8,107 nt of DNA from Acetobacteraceae bacterium (GCA_025356735.1 JANXRT010000126.1:1-8107), one strand, 5' to 3'; positions 1 through 6,766 are shown, counted from the stretch's first letter. A program made the numbers and translations. Notes: generated by a model from the letters alone, not told the origin.

Positions 1-1304
1 CCCATCACCGAGGTCGGGTTGACCGCCTTGTCGGTCGAGATCAGCACCATGGCGATGGCGCCCGCAGCGCGTGCCGCGTTGGCGACGTGGAAGGTGCCGG
101 CGGCGTTGGTCAGCAGGCCTTCCAGGGGATTGGCCTCGACCATCGGCACGTGCTTGAGGGCGGCGGCGTGGAACACCAGCTGCGGCCGGCAAACGTCGAA
201 GATGCCACGGATGCGGGTTTCGTCGCGGATGTCGGCGATCACCGCGCGGCGGGCGAGCAGCGGGTAGGTCTCGGCCAGTTCAAGGTCGATCTGCCACAGC
301 GCGTATTCGCCGTTGTCGAGCAGGGTCAGGGTTTCCGGCCCGAGTGCCGCGACCTGGCGCGCCAGTTCCGAGCCGATGGTGCCGCCGGCGCCGGTGACGA
401 TCACCCGGCGGCCCTGGATCAGCCGCGCCATGCCGTCGCGGTCGAGCGGCACCTGGGCCCGGTTGAGCAGATCCTCGATGGCGACCGGCTTGAGTTCAAG
501 GCGGTTGGCCTCGCCGCCTTGCATCGCCGGGCGCAAGGCGGTCGGGCGCGGCGCGCGGCGGACGGACAGGCCAAAGCCGTGTGCCTCGTCGATCACCCTG
601 GCCAGGATGTCGCCGGTGAGGTCGGGCGTGGCGATCACCAGCACGGAGGGCAGCCGGTCCTCGGCGCGCAGCCGGTCGAGCACCGCGACGAGGTCATCGA
701 CCGGGCCAAGGATGGGGAAGCCCTGGATGCGCCGCCCGGTCTGGCGGGTGCCGAGCGACAGCAGGCCGGCGACGCGCAGCCCGGACCGGCGCTCCTGCGA
801 CAGGGCGCGAAGGAACAGGTCGGCATCCTCACCGGCGCCGATCAGCAGCGCCGAGCCGGTGCCCGCATTGTCCCGGCTGCCGTCGGCGAGGGCGGCGGCG
901 CCGACGATCTGGGCACGGCGATAGGCGACGCGGGGCGCGCCCAGAAGCACCAGCAGGGCGAAGGCGTGGATGATCGGGAAGGCCGGGCTGGCAATGGAAA
1001 AGCCGGCCAGATGCAGCACCAGCGCGAACAGGGCGGCGGCGCCGACCGAGGCCGCGGCCACGCTGATGAGGTCGGAAATCCCCGCGAACCGCCAGTATTG
1101 CAGCGACAGCCGGAACGGCAATCCGGCGACCAGCAGGGAAACCGCGCCGACCGGCAGCAGCCACGGCGGCTGCAGCAGGTTCCCGCCCGGTTCGGCGATC
1201 CAGCGCGCCATCGGCACGGCGACGGCCGCCAGCACGCCATCCAGCGCGACGTTGACGGCGATCCGCAGCAGGGGGCGAGAGGCTGGCATTGCGGAACCCG
1301 TCAT
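1..1304 (-). CDS. WbpM/CapD/FlaA1-family nucleotide-sugar 4,6-dehydratase/epimerase (C-terminus off window)
   Basis: Membrane-bound polysaccharide-biosynthesis enzyme. Homologues convert UDP-GlcNAc to a 4-keto-6-deoxy sugar, the precursor of rare amino sugars in O-antigen or capsule. Read on the minus strand from ATG 1304-1302, 434 residues are visible; full-length relatives run about 600-660, so the 3' end lies beyond position 1. Four hydrophobic segments (about residues 14-32, 47-64, 80-101, 107-124) form the membrane part. A first nucleotide-binding fold begins near 151 (LLIGAGE). The catalytic Rossmann domain begins at VIVTGAGGTIGSE (301-313), followed by FHAAALKHVPMVE (378-390) and LISTDKAVNPTSVM (421-434). 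The family's Ser-Met-Lys catalytic motif is partly seen: STDK and the last visible residue, Met434. The Lys should lie four residues on, outside the window. The ATG is preceded only by a weak ribosome site; Met6 is an alternative start. It is divergent from a WbpL-like gene, its usual pathway partner. The exact substrate is not determinable. Confidence 0.93.
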   Translation of the reverse strand, partial: MTGSAMPASRPLLRIAVNVALDGVLAAVAVPMARWIAEPGGNLLQPPWLLPVGAVSLLVAGLPFRLSLQYWRFAGISDLISVAAASVGAAALFALVLHLAGFSIASPAFPIIHAFALLVLLGAPRVAYRRAQIVGAAALADGSRDNAGTGSALLIGAGEDADLFLRALSQERRSGLRVAGLLSLGTRQTGRRIQGFPILGPVDDLVAVLDRLRAEDRLPSVLVIATPDLTGDILARVIDEAHGFGLSVRRAPRPTALRPAMQGGEANRLELKPVAIEDLLNRAQVPLDRDGMARLIQGRRVIVTGAGGTIGSELARQVAALGPETLTLLDNGEYALWQIDLELAETYPLLARRAVIADIRDETRIRGIFDVCRPQLVFHAAALKHVPMVEANPLEGLLTNAAGTFHVANAARAAGAIAMVLISTDKAVNPTSVM

Positions 1305-1372
1305 AGACCAGTAGGGGCCTGCGTCACACCCCGGCTTGTTCCTGCCCTACGTGGCGCCCATCAGGGTTTCGC
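1305..1372. promoter_or_regulatory. Divergent intergenic spacer between WbpM-like and WbpL-like genes
   Basis: This 68-bp gap separates two outward-facing start codons, so it should hold promoter elements for both polysaccharide genes. I see no hexamer pair good enough to name as a promoter. AGGG at 1363-1366, six bases before the plus-strand ATG, is a plausible ribosome-binding site. Confidence 0.45.
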
Positions 1373-2470
1373 ATGACGCTTGAGGCTCTTTCCCGTCATC
1401 TGGCGTTTGCCGCCGTGATGGCGCTGCTGTCCGCCGGCGTGGTCCGGACGATGATCCGCGTTGCGGTGCTGGACCATCCGGACCCGCGCAAGTCGCATGA
1501 CCAGCCGACTCCCAAGGGCGGCGGTGTCGGCATCGTGGTGGCGTTCCTGGTCGGCGTCGCGATCCTCTACGCCGCGGCACAGTTTTCCCGGCTGGCCGAT
1601 CCCTACTTTCGCGGGTTGATCGCGGCGGCGGCGGCGATCGCCCTGGTCGCGTTCCTCGACGACCTGTGGGACTGGCCGTTCGTGGTGAAGCTCGGCGCGC
1701 AGGTGCTGGCGGCGCTGGCGGCGGTCGGCACCGGGCTGTATGTCCAGGTCTATCGGATACCCTATCTCGGCGCCGTCGATATCGGCTGGCTCGGCGTGCC
1801 CGCGACCCTGGTCTGGCTGCTGTTCGCGACCAACGCGATGAACTTCATCGACGGGTTGAACGGCCTCGCCGGCGGCGTGGCGCTGATCGCCGCATTGTTT
1901 CTGTGCGCCATCGCCGCCGGCCAGGGCGGCTGGTTCATCTATTTCGCCGCGTTGCTGCTGGCCGCCGGGCTGGCCGGTTTCCTGCCGTTCAACTTTCCAC
2001 GCGCGAGGATTTTCATGGGCGATGTCGGGAGCCAGTTCTGCGGCTTCGTGCTGGCCGTGCTGGCGGTCGCCGCCAGCCGGTTCGACACCGTCGAGCTGTC
2101 GTTCCTGATCGTGCCGATGCTGCTGTCGGGCGTGCTGTTCGACGTCGCCTTCACCCTGGTGCGGCGCGCGCTGGCCGGCGAGACGCTCACCGCCGCGCAT
2201 CGCGGCCATCTGTATCAGCTGGCGCAGCGCTCCGGCATGCCGGCATTCTGGGTGACGATCGTGCATTGGGGGTTCGCGCTTGGCGGCGGCGTCGTTTGCC
2301 TCGGCTTCATCGCGACCTCTGGTCAATGGAAGCCGATTATCCCGCTGCTGCTGCTGGCGCCACAGCTGGGCTGGACCGTTTGGGTGCTGAAACGCGCGAG
2401 CCGCGCCGGTCTGCTGGTTCCCTCCGCCCGCGACTCGGGCCTATCGTGGCAGGCGGGGAAAGTGCCCTGA
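1373..2470 (+). CDS. Glycosyltransferase family 4 (WbpL/WecA-type) polyprenyl-phosphate sugar-1-phosphate transferase
   Basis: Integral membrane enzyme that moves a (N-acetyl-)aminosugar-1-phosphate from a UDP-sugar to undecaprenyl phosphate, the first lipid-linked step of O-antigen or exopolysaccharide assembly. The 365 residues match the family size and are mostly hydrophobic helices. Diagnostic motifs in order: HDQPTPKGGGVGIV (42-55, cytoplasmic loop), FLDDLWD with the Asp pair (94-100), NAMNFIDGLNGLAGG (154-168), FNFPRARIFMGDVGS (206-220) and FDVAFTLVRR (256-265), then AHRGHLYQ (275-282), the loop linked to sugar recognition. These fit the WbpL branch better than MraY. The start is ATG 1373 with AGGG six bases upstream. 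It faces away from the WbpM-like gene and leads a compact plus-strand run; the permease gene starts 21 bp after its stop. The sugar it uses cannot be read from the sequence. Confidence 0.95.
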   Translation: MTLEALSRHLAFAAVMALLSAGVVRTMIRVAVLDHPDPRKSHDQPTPKGGGVGIVVAFLVGVAILYAAAQFSRLADPYFRGLIAAAAAIALVAFLDDLWDWPFVVKLGAQVLAALAAVGTGLYVQVYRIPYLGAVDIGWLGVPATLVWLLFATNAMNFIDGLNGLAGGVALIAALFLCAIAAGQGGWFIYFAALLLAAGLAGFLPFNFPRARIFMGDVGSQFCGFVLAVLAVAASRFDTVELSFLIVPMLLSGVLFDVAFTLVRRALAGETLTAAHRGHLYQLAQRSGMPAFWVTIVHWGFALGGGVVCLGFIATSGQWKPIIPLLLLAPQLGWTVWVLKRASRAGLLVPSARDSGLSWQAGKVP

Positions 2471-2491
2471 CAGAAACCAAGTGAAAACTTC

Positions 2492-3406
2492 ATGAGCAGC
2501 GCCGCCCTGGCTGTCGCGTCGAAGGAAGCCACGGCCCGCGCCGCGTTGCGGAAAAGCAACTACGCGCGCCGCTATTGGCCGTTCGTGCTGCCGGCGGCGG
2601 TGATCGTCGCCGCGGTGATCCTGTTCCCGTGGGCCTTCACCCTGTTCATGTCGGTGCACGAATGGAAGGTTGGGGGCGAAACCCCCTTTGTCGGCCTCGC
2701 CAACTATCTTCATCTCGTCGAGGACGAACGGTTCCGCGGCGCGGTGTGGCGCACGCTGTACTTCACCGCGTTCTCGACGTTGGCGCCACTGCTGCTGGGG
2801 GTGCTGGCGGCGGTCTGCTTCCAGGCCAACTTCTTCTTCCGCGGCGTCGCCCGCACCCTGTTCATCCTGCCGATGATGGCAACCCCCGTGGCGGTGGCGC
2901 TGGTCTGGACGATGATGTTCCACCCGCAGCTCGGCGTGCTCAACTACCTGCTGACCAGCATCGGCCTGCCGCCGAGCGCCTGGGTCTATGACGCCGCCAC
3001 CGTGATCCCGACCCTGGTCATGGTCGAGACCTGGCAGTGGACGCCCCTGGTCATGCTGATCGTTCTCGGCGGCCTCGCCAGCCTGCCGAAAGACCCGTAC
3101 GAGGCCGCGATCCTGGACGGCGCCAACGGCTGGCAGATGTTCCGCCACATCACACTTCCCCTCGTCTGGCCGTTCATCATCGTCGCCGCGATGCTGCGGC
3201 TGGTCGATGCGCTGAAAACCTTCGACTCGATCTATGTGATTACCCTTGGCGGCCCGGGAACGGCCAGCGAGACGATCAACATCCTGCTCTATCAGACCGC
3301 GTTCGCCTATTACGACCTCGGCTACGGCTCGGCCATGGTGGTGGTGTTCTTCGTCCTCATCCTGCTGATCTCGATGCTGCTGCTGAAGCTGCGTCGAACC
3401 CCATGA
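2492..3406 (+). CDS. ABC sugar-transporter permease (MalF/UgpA type), unpaired
   Basis: Inner-membrane subunit of a carbohydrate-uptake (CUT1-like) ABC importer. The 304 residues show a short cytoplasmic N-terminus (1-28) and about six membrane helices starting near 30-53, 93-110, 120-142, 170-195, 222-240 and 280-300. The EAA loop, which docks on the ATPase, is clear: EAAILDGANGWQMFRHITLP (204-223). LPMMATPVAVALVW (126-139) and TLGGPGTASE (251-260) are typical of the MalF side. Importers of this type normally need a MalG-type second permease, an ATPase and a solute-binding protein; none is encoded next to it. It starts 21 bp after the glycosyltransferase with no good Shine-Dalgarno, only an A-rich stretch, so coupling to upstream translation is possible. 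Its stop overlaps the next gene's start (ATGA). The substrate is unknown. It is either a relic of a fuller operon or works with subunits encoded elsewhere. Confidence 0.93.
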   Translation: MSSAALAVASKEATARAALRKSNYARRYWPFVLPAAVIVAAVILFPWAFTLFMSVHEWKVGGETPFVGLANYLHLVEDERFRGAVWRTLYFTAFSTLAPLLLGVLAAVCFQANFFFRGVARTLFILPMMATPVAVALVWTMMFHPQLGVLNYLLTSIGLPPSAWVYDAATVIPTLVMVETWQWTPLVMLIVLGGLASLPKDPYEAAILDGANGWQMFRHITLPLVWPFIIVAAMLRLVDALKTFDSIYVITLGGPGTASETINILLYQTAFAYYDLGYGSAMVVVFFVLILLISMLLLKLRRTP

Positions 3407-4626
3407 TCCGGCCGGACCCATCCTCAGACGGCCAGGCGATGCCGGTCTGGCCGCTGCTGGCGATGCTGGCGGTGCAGACGTTGGCCACCATGGCGGTGTT
3501 CGCGCTGCCCGCCGCGGCACCCGAGGTGGTGCGCGACCTCGGCGTCGATCGCGGCCTGATCGGGCTGTTCGTCTCGATGATCTACGGCGTCTCCATCATC
3601 TCGGCGGTGTTCTCGCCGGGCTTCGTGCATCGATATGGCGCGGTCCGGGTCAGCCAGGTGGTGCTGCTCGCCGCCGCCGCGATGCTGGCGATCACCGCGA
3701 CCGGAACGCTGCTTTCGCTGGGCCTTGGCGCGCTGGCGATCGGCGTCGGCTACGGCGCCACGGCGCCGGCCGCCACCCATCTGCTGGTGCCGCAAACCCC
3801 GAAGCGGGTGTTCAACTTCGTCATGTCGATCCGCCAGATCGGCGTTCCCCTCGGCGGCGTGCTCGGCGCGCTGATCGTGCCGCCGCTGACCTTGGCCCAT
3901 GGCTGGAGGTTCGCGATGGCGGCCCAGGTGCTACCGGCATTGATCCTGGCCGGGCTGCTGCAGTTCCCGCGGCGGCGCTGGGATGCCGGGCGGAACCCCG
4001 AGCACCGCATCCTCGGCCGCGCGCTGTTCGGCCCGGTCACGCTGTTGAGGCAGAGCCGGGAAATCAAGAAGCTTTCGCTGGCGAGCTTTGTCTATTCCGG
4101 TGTCCAGCTCTGCTTCATCGCCTTCATGACGGTCCACCTGACCACCGATGCCGGCTTCGACCTGCTCGCCGCCGGCCGCGCGCTGGCCGCCTACCAGATT
4201 GCCGGGGCGGTCAGCCGGCCGATCTGGGGCTGGCTCGCCGACCGCTATTTCTCGCCCGCCCGGGTGCTGGCGCTGCATGGACTGGTGATGGCCGCCGCCA
4301 GCCTCGCCACCGGGCTGTTCGGCCCCACCTGGCCGATCGCGGCGATCCTGGCGGTCTGCATCGTCGCCGGCGCCACCGCCAGCGGCTTCACCGGGCTCGC
4401 CTTTGCCGAATACGCACGGCTAGGCGGCGCCCGACGAACCGAGGCGACCGGGCTTGGAGCGGCCGCGATGTTCACCGGCGTGATGATGCTGCCGTTGAGC
4501 ATGGGCGCCACGTTGACCGCGACCGGCAGCCCGTTGCTGTGCTACTCCGCCCTGGCGGTGTTTTCCGTGGCGGCGGCATGGGTGATCGGCGCCCGGCCAG
4601 CCGCCCTGCCGATCGCCGCCCGCTGA
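3403..4626 (+). CDS. Major facilitator superfamily (MFS) transporter
   Basis: Secondary transporter of the inner membrane; the substrate is not recognisable. The 407 residues are the usual MFS size and read as two sets of hydrophobic helices separated by a charged central loop (about 189-222). The loop between helices 2 and 3 has the degenerate motif-A sequence GFVHRYGAVR (73-82). An equivalent in the second half is GWLADRYFSPARV (276-288). The segment AIGVGYGATAPA (112-123) recalls the glycine-rich helix 4 of CynX/NimT-like members. I chose ATG 3403 because it overlaps the permease stop in ATGA, a common translational-coupling arrangement, and there is no ribosome site of its own. The frame stays open further upstream, but that part is antisense-free permease sequence read out of frame. 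ATG 3439 (MPVWPLL) is a possible internal start. The Smr gene follows 16 bp after the stop. Confidence 0.9.
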   Translation: MIRPDPSSDGQAMPVWPLLAMLAVQTLATMAVFALPAAAPEVVRDLGVDRGLIGLFVSMIYGVSIISAVFSPGFVHRYGAVRVSQVVLLAAAAMLAITATGTLLSLGLGALAIGVGYGATAPAATHLLVPQTPKRVFNFVMSIRQIGVPLGGVLGALIVPPLTLAHGWRFAMAAQVLPALILAGLLQFPRRRWDAGRNPEHRILGRALFGPVTLLRQSREIKKLSLASFVYSGVQLCFIAFMTVHLTTDAGFDLLAAGRALAAYQIAGAVSRPIWGWLADRYFSPARVLALHGLVMAAASLATGLFGPTWPIAAILAVCIVAGATASGFTGLAFAEYARLGGARRTEATGLGAAAMFTGVMMLPLSMGATLTATGSPLLCYSALAVFSVAAAWVIGARPAALPIAAR

Positions 4627-4633
4627 ACTCGCC

Positions 4634-4639
4634 AGGAAG
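4634..4639 (+). promoter_or_regulatory. Ribosome-binding site of the Smr gene
   Basis: AGGAAG lies in the 16-bp gap after the MFS stop, about five bases from ATG 4643 when counted from AGGA. It supports that start and shows the gene can initiate on its own message segment. Confidence 0.6.
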
Positions 4640-4642
4640 CCG

Positions 4643-5167
4643 ATGCCGCCGCGCCGCCCCCGTTTGACCGAAAACGACCGCGCCGAATGGGCCAGCTACG
4701 CACGTACCCTGACCGCGCTGCCCGGCCGCAGCCTGCCGGACCTGCCCTTGCCGCCCCCGGCCATGGTCACCGCAACCCCGGCGCAACCGCCGCCTCGCGC
4801 CTTGGCGCGCCGCGCATCCCTGGGCGGGCTGGTGATCAACGTGCAGCCGTCCGGCGTTGACAACGCGACCTGGCACCGCTTCCGCACCGGCAAGATCACC
4901 GCGTCGCGCACCCTCGACCTGCACGGCCGCACCGCCCAGCGCGCCTATCATTCCCTGAGCAGCCTGCTGCAGCAGGCCCACGCCGACCAGTTCCGCTGCA
5001 TCGAGGTCATCACCGGCCGCGGCACCGGAGAGGCCGGCGGCGTGCTGCGGCGCGAGCTGCCGCTGTGGCTCAACCTGCCCGACCTGCGGCCTCTGGTGCT
5101 GGCCGCGGCCTACCCGCATGCAGCCAATACCGGGTCGGTGCGTATCCTGCTGCGCCGCAGGCGTTAA
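4643..5167 (+). CDS. Stand-alone Smr (MutS2 C-terminal-like) domain protein
   Basis: Small protein with an Smr domain, a fold found at the end of MutS2 and in free-standing proteins; characterised members nick or cleave DNA or RNA. The 174 residues begin with a basic stretch RRPRLTENDRAEW (4-16) typical of alphaproteobacterial stand-alone Smr proteins, then a Pro/Ala-rich linker (about 28-58). The Smr domain is near 88-172: TLDLHGRTAQRA (90-101) carries the LDLHG motif, VITGRGTGEAGGVLRREL (122-139) carries the conserved GxG and basic segment, and NTGSVRILLRR (162-172) is the terminal strand. There is no MutS ATPase domain. The cellular role of this branch is not well defined, and its neighbours do not explain it. 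Its TAA stop touches the left arm of the palindromic element, which probably ends transcription of the plus-strand run. Confidence 0.92.
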   Translation: MPPRRPRLTENDRAEWASYARTLTALPGRSLPDLPLPPPAMVTATPAQPPPRALARRASLGGLVINVQPSGVDNATWHRFRTGKITASRTLDLHGRTAQRAYHSLSSLLQQAHADQFRCIEVITGRGTGEAGGVLRRELPLWLNLPDLRPLVLAAAYPHAANTGSVRILLRRRR

Positions 5168-5289
5168 GAAAGCATGGGGCTCTGCCCCAAACCCCGCCAA
5201 AGGGCCGCCGCCCTCTGGACACCCCCTACTTTCGGATGCGCTCCGGGGCGCCACTCCGGCGGGGTTTGGGGCAGAGCCCCACGCTTTCT
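5167..5289. repeat. Long inverted repeat (REP-like element) between convergent genes
   Basis: The left arm 5167-5198 and right arm 5258-5289 are 32 nt each and complementary at 31 positions. The one mismatch is 5174 A against 5282 C, which becomes a G-U pair in a minus-strand transcript. The centre is 59 nt (5199-5257). Each arm holds its own small hairpin, GGGGC-TCT-GCCCC at 5176-5188 and GGGGC-AGA-GCCCC at 5268-5280. The centre contains another, AGGGC-CGCC-GCCCT at 5201-5214. The element begins in the stop codon of the Smr gene and ends two bases before the hydrolase stop codon, so it occupies the whole convergent gap. From general experience, such GC-rich palindromes recur in genomes of this type; only one copy is in this window. 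Confidence 0.9.
5167..5289. terminator. Probable bidirectional transcription-end structure
   Basis: The same inverted repeat would fold into a very stable hairpin in RNA from either strand, immediately after the stop codons of both convergent genes. There is no clear run of U after either arm, so it is not a textbook intrinsic terminator. It may instead block readthrough or protect the 3' ends. This is inferred from position and structure. Confidence 0.5.
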
Positions 5290-5291
5290 GC

Positions 5292-6074
5292 CTACGGCGT
5301 CAGAAACCCCTCGATCGCTTCGGCGACCAGTTTTGGGGTCTGCACCGCCATGTAGTGCGCGGTGTCGAGCGTGCGGTATTCGGCGTTCGGCATCATCCGC
5401 GCCATGGGTTCGACCATCGCGGGGGGCCGCACGGCGTCATGGATGCCGGCCAGCACCAGGGTTCGCGCGGTGATTGTCGGCAGCTTGGCGGTCACGTCGG
5501 AGTAGGCCAGCATGCGGTTGATGGCGGCGTAGCTGTGCGGATCGTTGCCCAGCCAACGCGCGCGAAAGCGGTGGTAGGCCTTGGCATCATGCCGGACGGC
5601 GGCCGGGTAGGCGGCGGCGAAGGTTGCCTCGATCTGAGTGCGGGGGCCGTGGCGCTCCATTTCTTCGGATCGCGTCAGGCTGGCGGCCAAGCGGTCCGGC
5701 GTGATGCCGGTGGCCGGCGCCATGGCGACCACGGCGGCGACGCGGCCCGGAAAGTTTGCGGCGAAGTTAAGCGCGATGCCGGCGCCGACCGCGACCCCGG
5801 CCAGCGATATGCGGCCGGCGATGTTCAGCGCGTCGAGTAATGCGGCGAGGTCATCGGCCATGATGTCGAAGGTTACCGGTTCGCGAATTTTCTCCGACTG
5901 GCCGGCGCCGCGGGTGTCGTAGCGCAGAACCTGGCGGGTGCGGCCGACAACAGGCAAGACATCGTCCCAGCTTTCGAGCGAGCCGCCCATTTCGTGCACC
6001 AACACGAGCGTGTCTTTGCCGGCGCCGGTCAGGTCGTAGCGCAGCGCGACATTGTTGACCTCGATCCAATCCAT
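5292..6074 (-). CDS. PcaD-like alpha/beta hydrolase with Ser-to-Ala at the nucleophile elbow
   Basis: Soluble alpha/beta-fold protein of 260 residues, most like 3-oxoadipate enol-lactonase (PcaD) and related hydrolases. The order is canonical: LVLVHEMGGSLESWDDV (23-39, oxyanion region), VLRYDTRGAGQS (49-60), the elbow strand SLAGVAVGAGIAL (90-102), a helical lid (about 121-195), LVLAGIHDAVRPP (206-218) with the acid Asp213, and LDTAHYMAVQTP (236-247) with His240. The elbow reads G-V-A-V-G, so the residue expected to be the catalytic serine is Ala95 (codon GCG). Ordinary serine hydrolysis would not be expected, and the role is uncertain: a repurposed enzyme, a cofactor-free activity or an inactive homologue. 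ATG 6074 overlaps the stop of CoA-transferase subunit B (TGATG), with GAGGT nine bases upstream (6088-6084). It is the last gene of the minus-strand trio; linkage to pcaIJ-like genes suggests an aromatic-acid or dicarboxylate pathway. Confidence 0.9.
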   Translation of the reverse strand: MDWIEVNNVALRYDLTGAGKDTLVLVHEMGGSLESWDDVLPVVGRTRQVLRYDTRGAGQSEKIREPVTFDIMADDLAALLDALNIAGRISLAGVAVGAGIALNFAANFPGRVAAVVAMAPATGITPDRLAASLTRSEEMERHGPRTQIEATFAAAYPAAVRHDAKAYHRFRARWLGNDPHSYAAINRMLAYSDVTAKLPTITARTLVLAGIHDAVRPPAMVEPMARMMPNAEYRTLDTAHYMAVQTPKLVAEAIEGFLTP

Positions 6075-6766
6075 CAGCCGGGGACCTCGATCGGCGGTGC
6101 CACGAGCGGCTGGCAGTCGGGTGCGAAGGCGATCGGTGCGCCGGTGCGGGCCTGCAGCGCGTCACGCTCCATGCCGTCGAGGATTTCATGCACGACGAAC
6201 CCCGATGCGCCGACCGACAGCACGGCGATGTCGGTGTAGATGCGATCGACGCAGGAAACCGCGGTCAGCGGCAGGGTGCATCGGCGCAGCAGCCTGGCAC
6301 CTCCTCCGCGGGTGTTGTGCTCCATGATGACCCAGACCGAGCGCGCGCAGGCGGCGAGGTCCATGGCGCCGCCGACCAGCGGCCCCTTGTCCGGCACCCG
6401 ACTGTCCCAGTTGGCCATGTCGCCGTTTTCGGCGACCTCGAAGCAGCCGAGGATGGTGACGTCGATGTGGCCGCCGCGGATCATCGCGAAGCTGTCGGCC
6501 GAGTTGACGATCGAGGCGCCGGCACGAAGCGTCACCCGCCGGCTGCCGGCATCGACCAGGTCTGGGTCGGCGCTGTCGGCGGCGGCTTCCGGCCCGGCGC
6601 CGATGATGCCGTTCTCCGACTGGATGAACACGTCGCGCCCGGCCGGCAGGTAGTCCGACGCCAGCACCGGGATACCGAGCCCGAGATTGACCAGCATGCC
6701 GTCCTGGATGTCTTGCGCGGCACGCCAGGCCATCTGGAACCGGTTGAGCGGCTTCAAATTCGACAT
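6074..6766 (-). CDS. pcaJ: 3-oxoacid (3-oxoadipate-like) CoA-transferase subunit B
   Basis: Catalytic beta subunit of a family I CoA-transferase, which moves CoA from succinyl-CoA to a 3-oxoacid. The 230 residues include DIQDGMLVNLGLGIP (19-33), the active-site signature FIQSENGIIGAGP (47-59) with the glutamate that forms the acyl-CoA thioester (Glu51), SADSFAMIRGGHIDVTILG (about 89-107), GGAMDLAACARSVWVIMEH and CVDRIYTDIAVL. These resemble PcaJ of the beta-ketoadipate pathway, but acetoacetate transferases (ScoB/AtoA) share most of them, so the substrate is uncertain. ATG 6766 abuts the TAA stop of subunit A, with a GGTGGA-like ribosome site just upstream inside that gene. The stop overlaps the hydrolase ATG by one base. 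The order A, B, hydrolase matches pcaI-pcaJ-pcaD-type clusters. Confidence 0.93.
   Translation of the reverse strand: MSNLKPLNRFQMAWRAAQDIQDGMLVNLGLGIPVLASDYLPAGRDVFIQSENGIIGAGPEAAADSADPDLVDAGSRRVTLRAGASIVNSADSFAMIRGGHIDVTILGCFEVAENGDMANWDSRVPDKGPLVGGAMDLAACARSVWVIMEHNTRGGGARLLRRCTLPLTAVSCVDRIYTDIAVLSVGASGFVVHEILDGMERDALQARTGAPIAFAPDCQPLVAPPIEVPG

Noticed and set aside
87..1376. Long plus-strand open frame (429 codons) opposite the WbpM-like gene
   Set aside because: Its product is low-complexity Arg/Gly/Gln/Asp-rich with no family motifs, and it lies wholly antisense to a clear dehydratase gene. High GC third positions leave such frames open.
1361..2326. Long minus-strand open frame (321 codons) opposite the WbpL-like gene
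   Set aside because: The translation is a mixture of Arg, Gln, His and Glu with no recognisable domain. The plus strand holds every motif of a glycosyltransferase family 4 enzyme.
2672..2686. GGGGG-CGAAA-CCCCC hairpin followed by T residues, resembling a terminator
   Set aside because: It lies inside the permease coding sequence, the stem is only five pairs and the T run is three bases, so it is probably a codon-level coincidence.
3037..3402. Upstream extension of the MFS reading frame into the permease gene
   Set aside because: The added 122 residues are Arg/Pro-rich out-of-frame permease sequence. The ATGA overlap start at 3403 gives a normal MFS length and N-terminus.
2441..3520. Long minus-strand open frame (359 codons) opposite the permease
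   Set aside because: Same antisense pattern: hydrophilic, repetitive composition and no motifs, opposite a well-supported membrane protein.
5118..5840. Plus-strand open frame running through the palindrome and opposite the hydrolase
   Set aside because: Its translation has no motifs and crosses a structured non-coding element. The opposite strand encodes a clear alpha/beta hydrolase.
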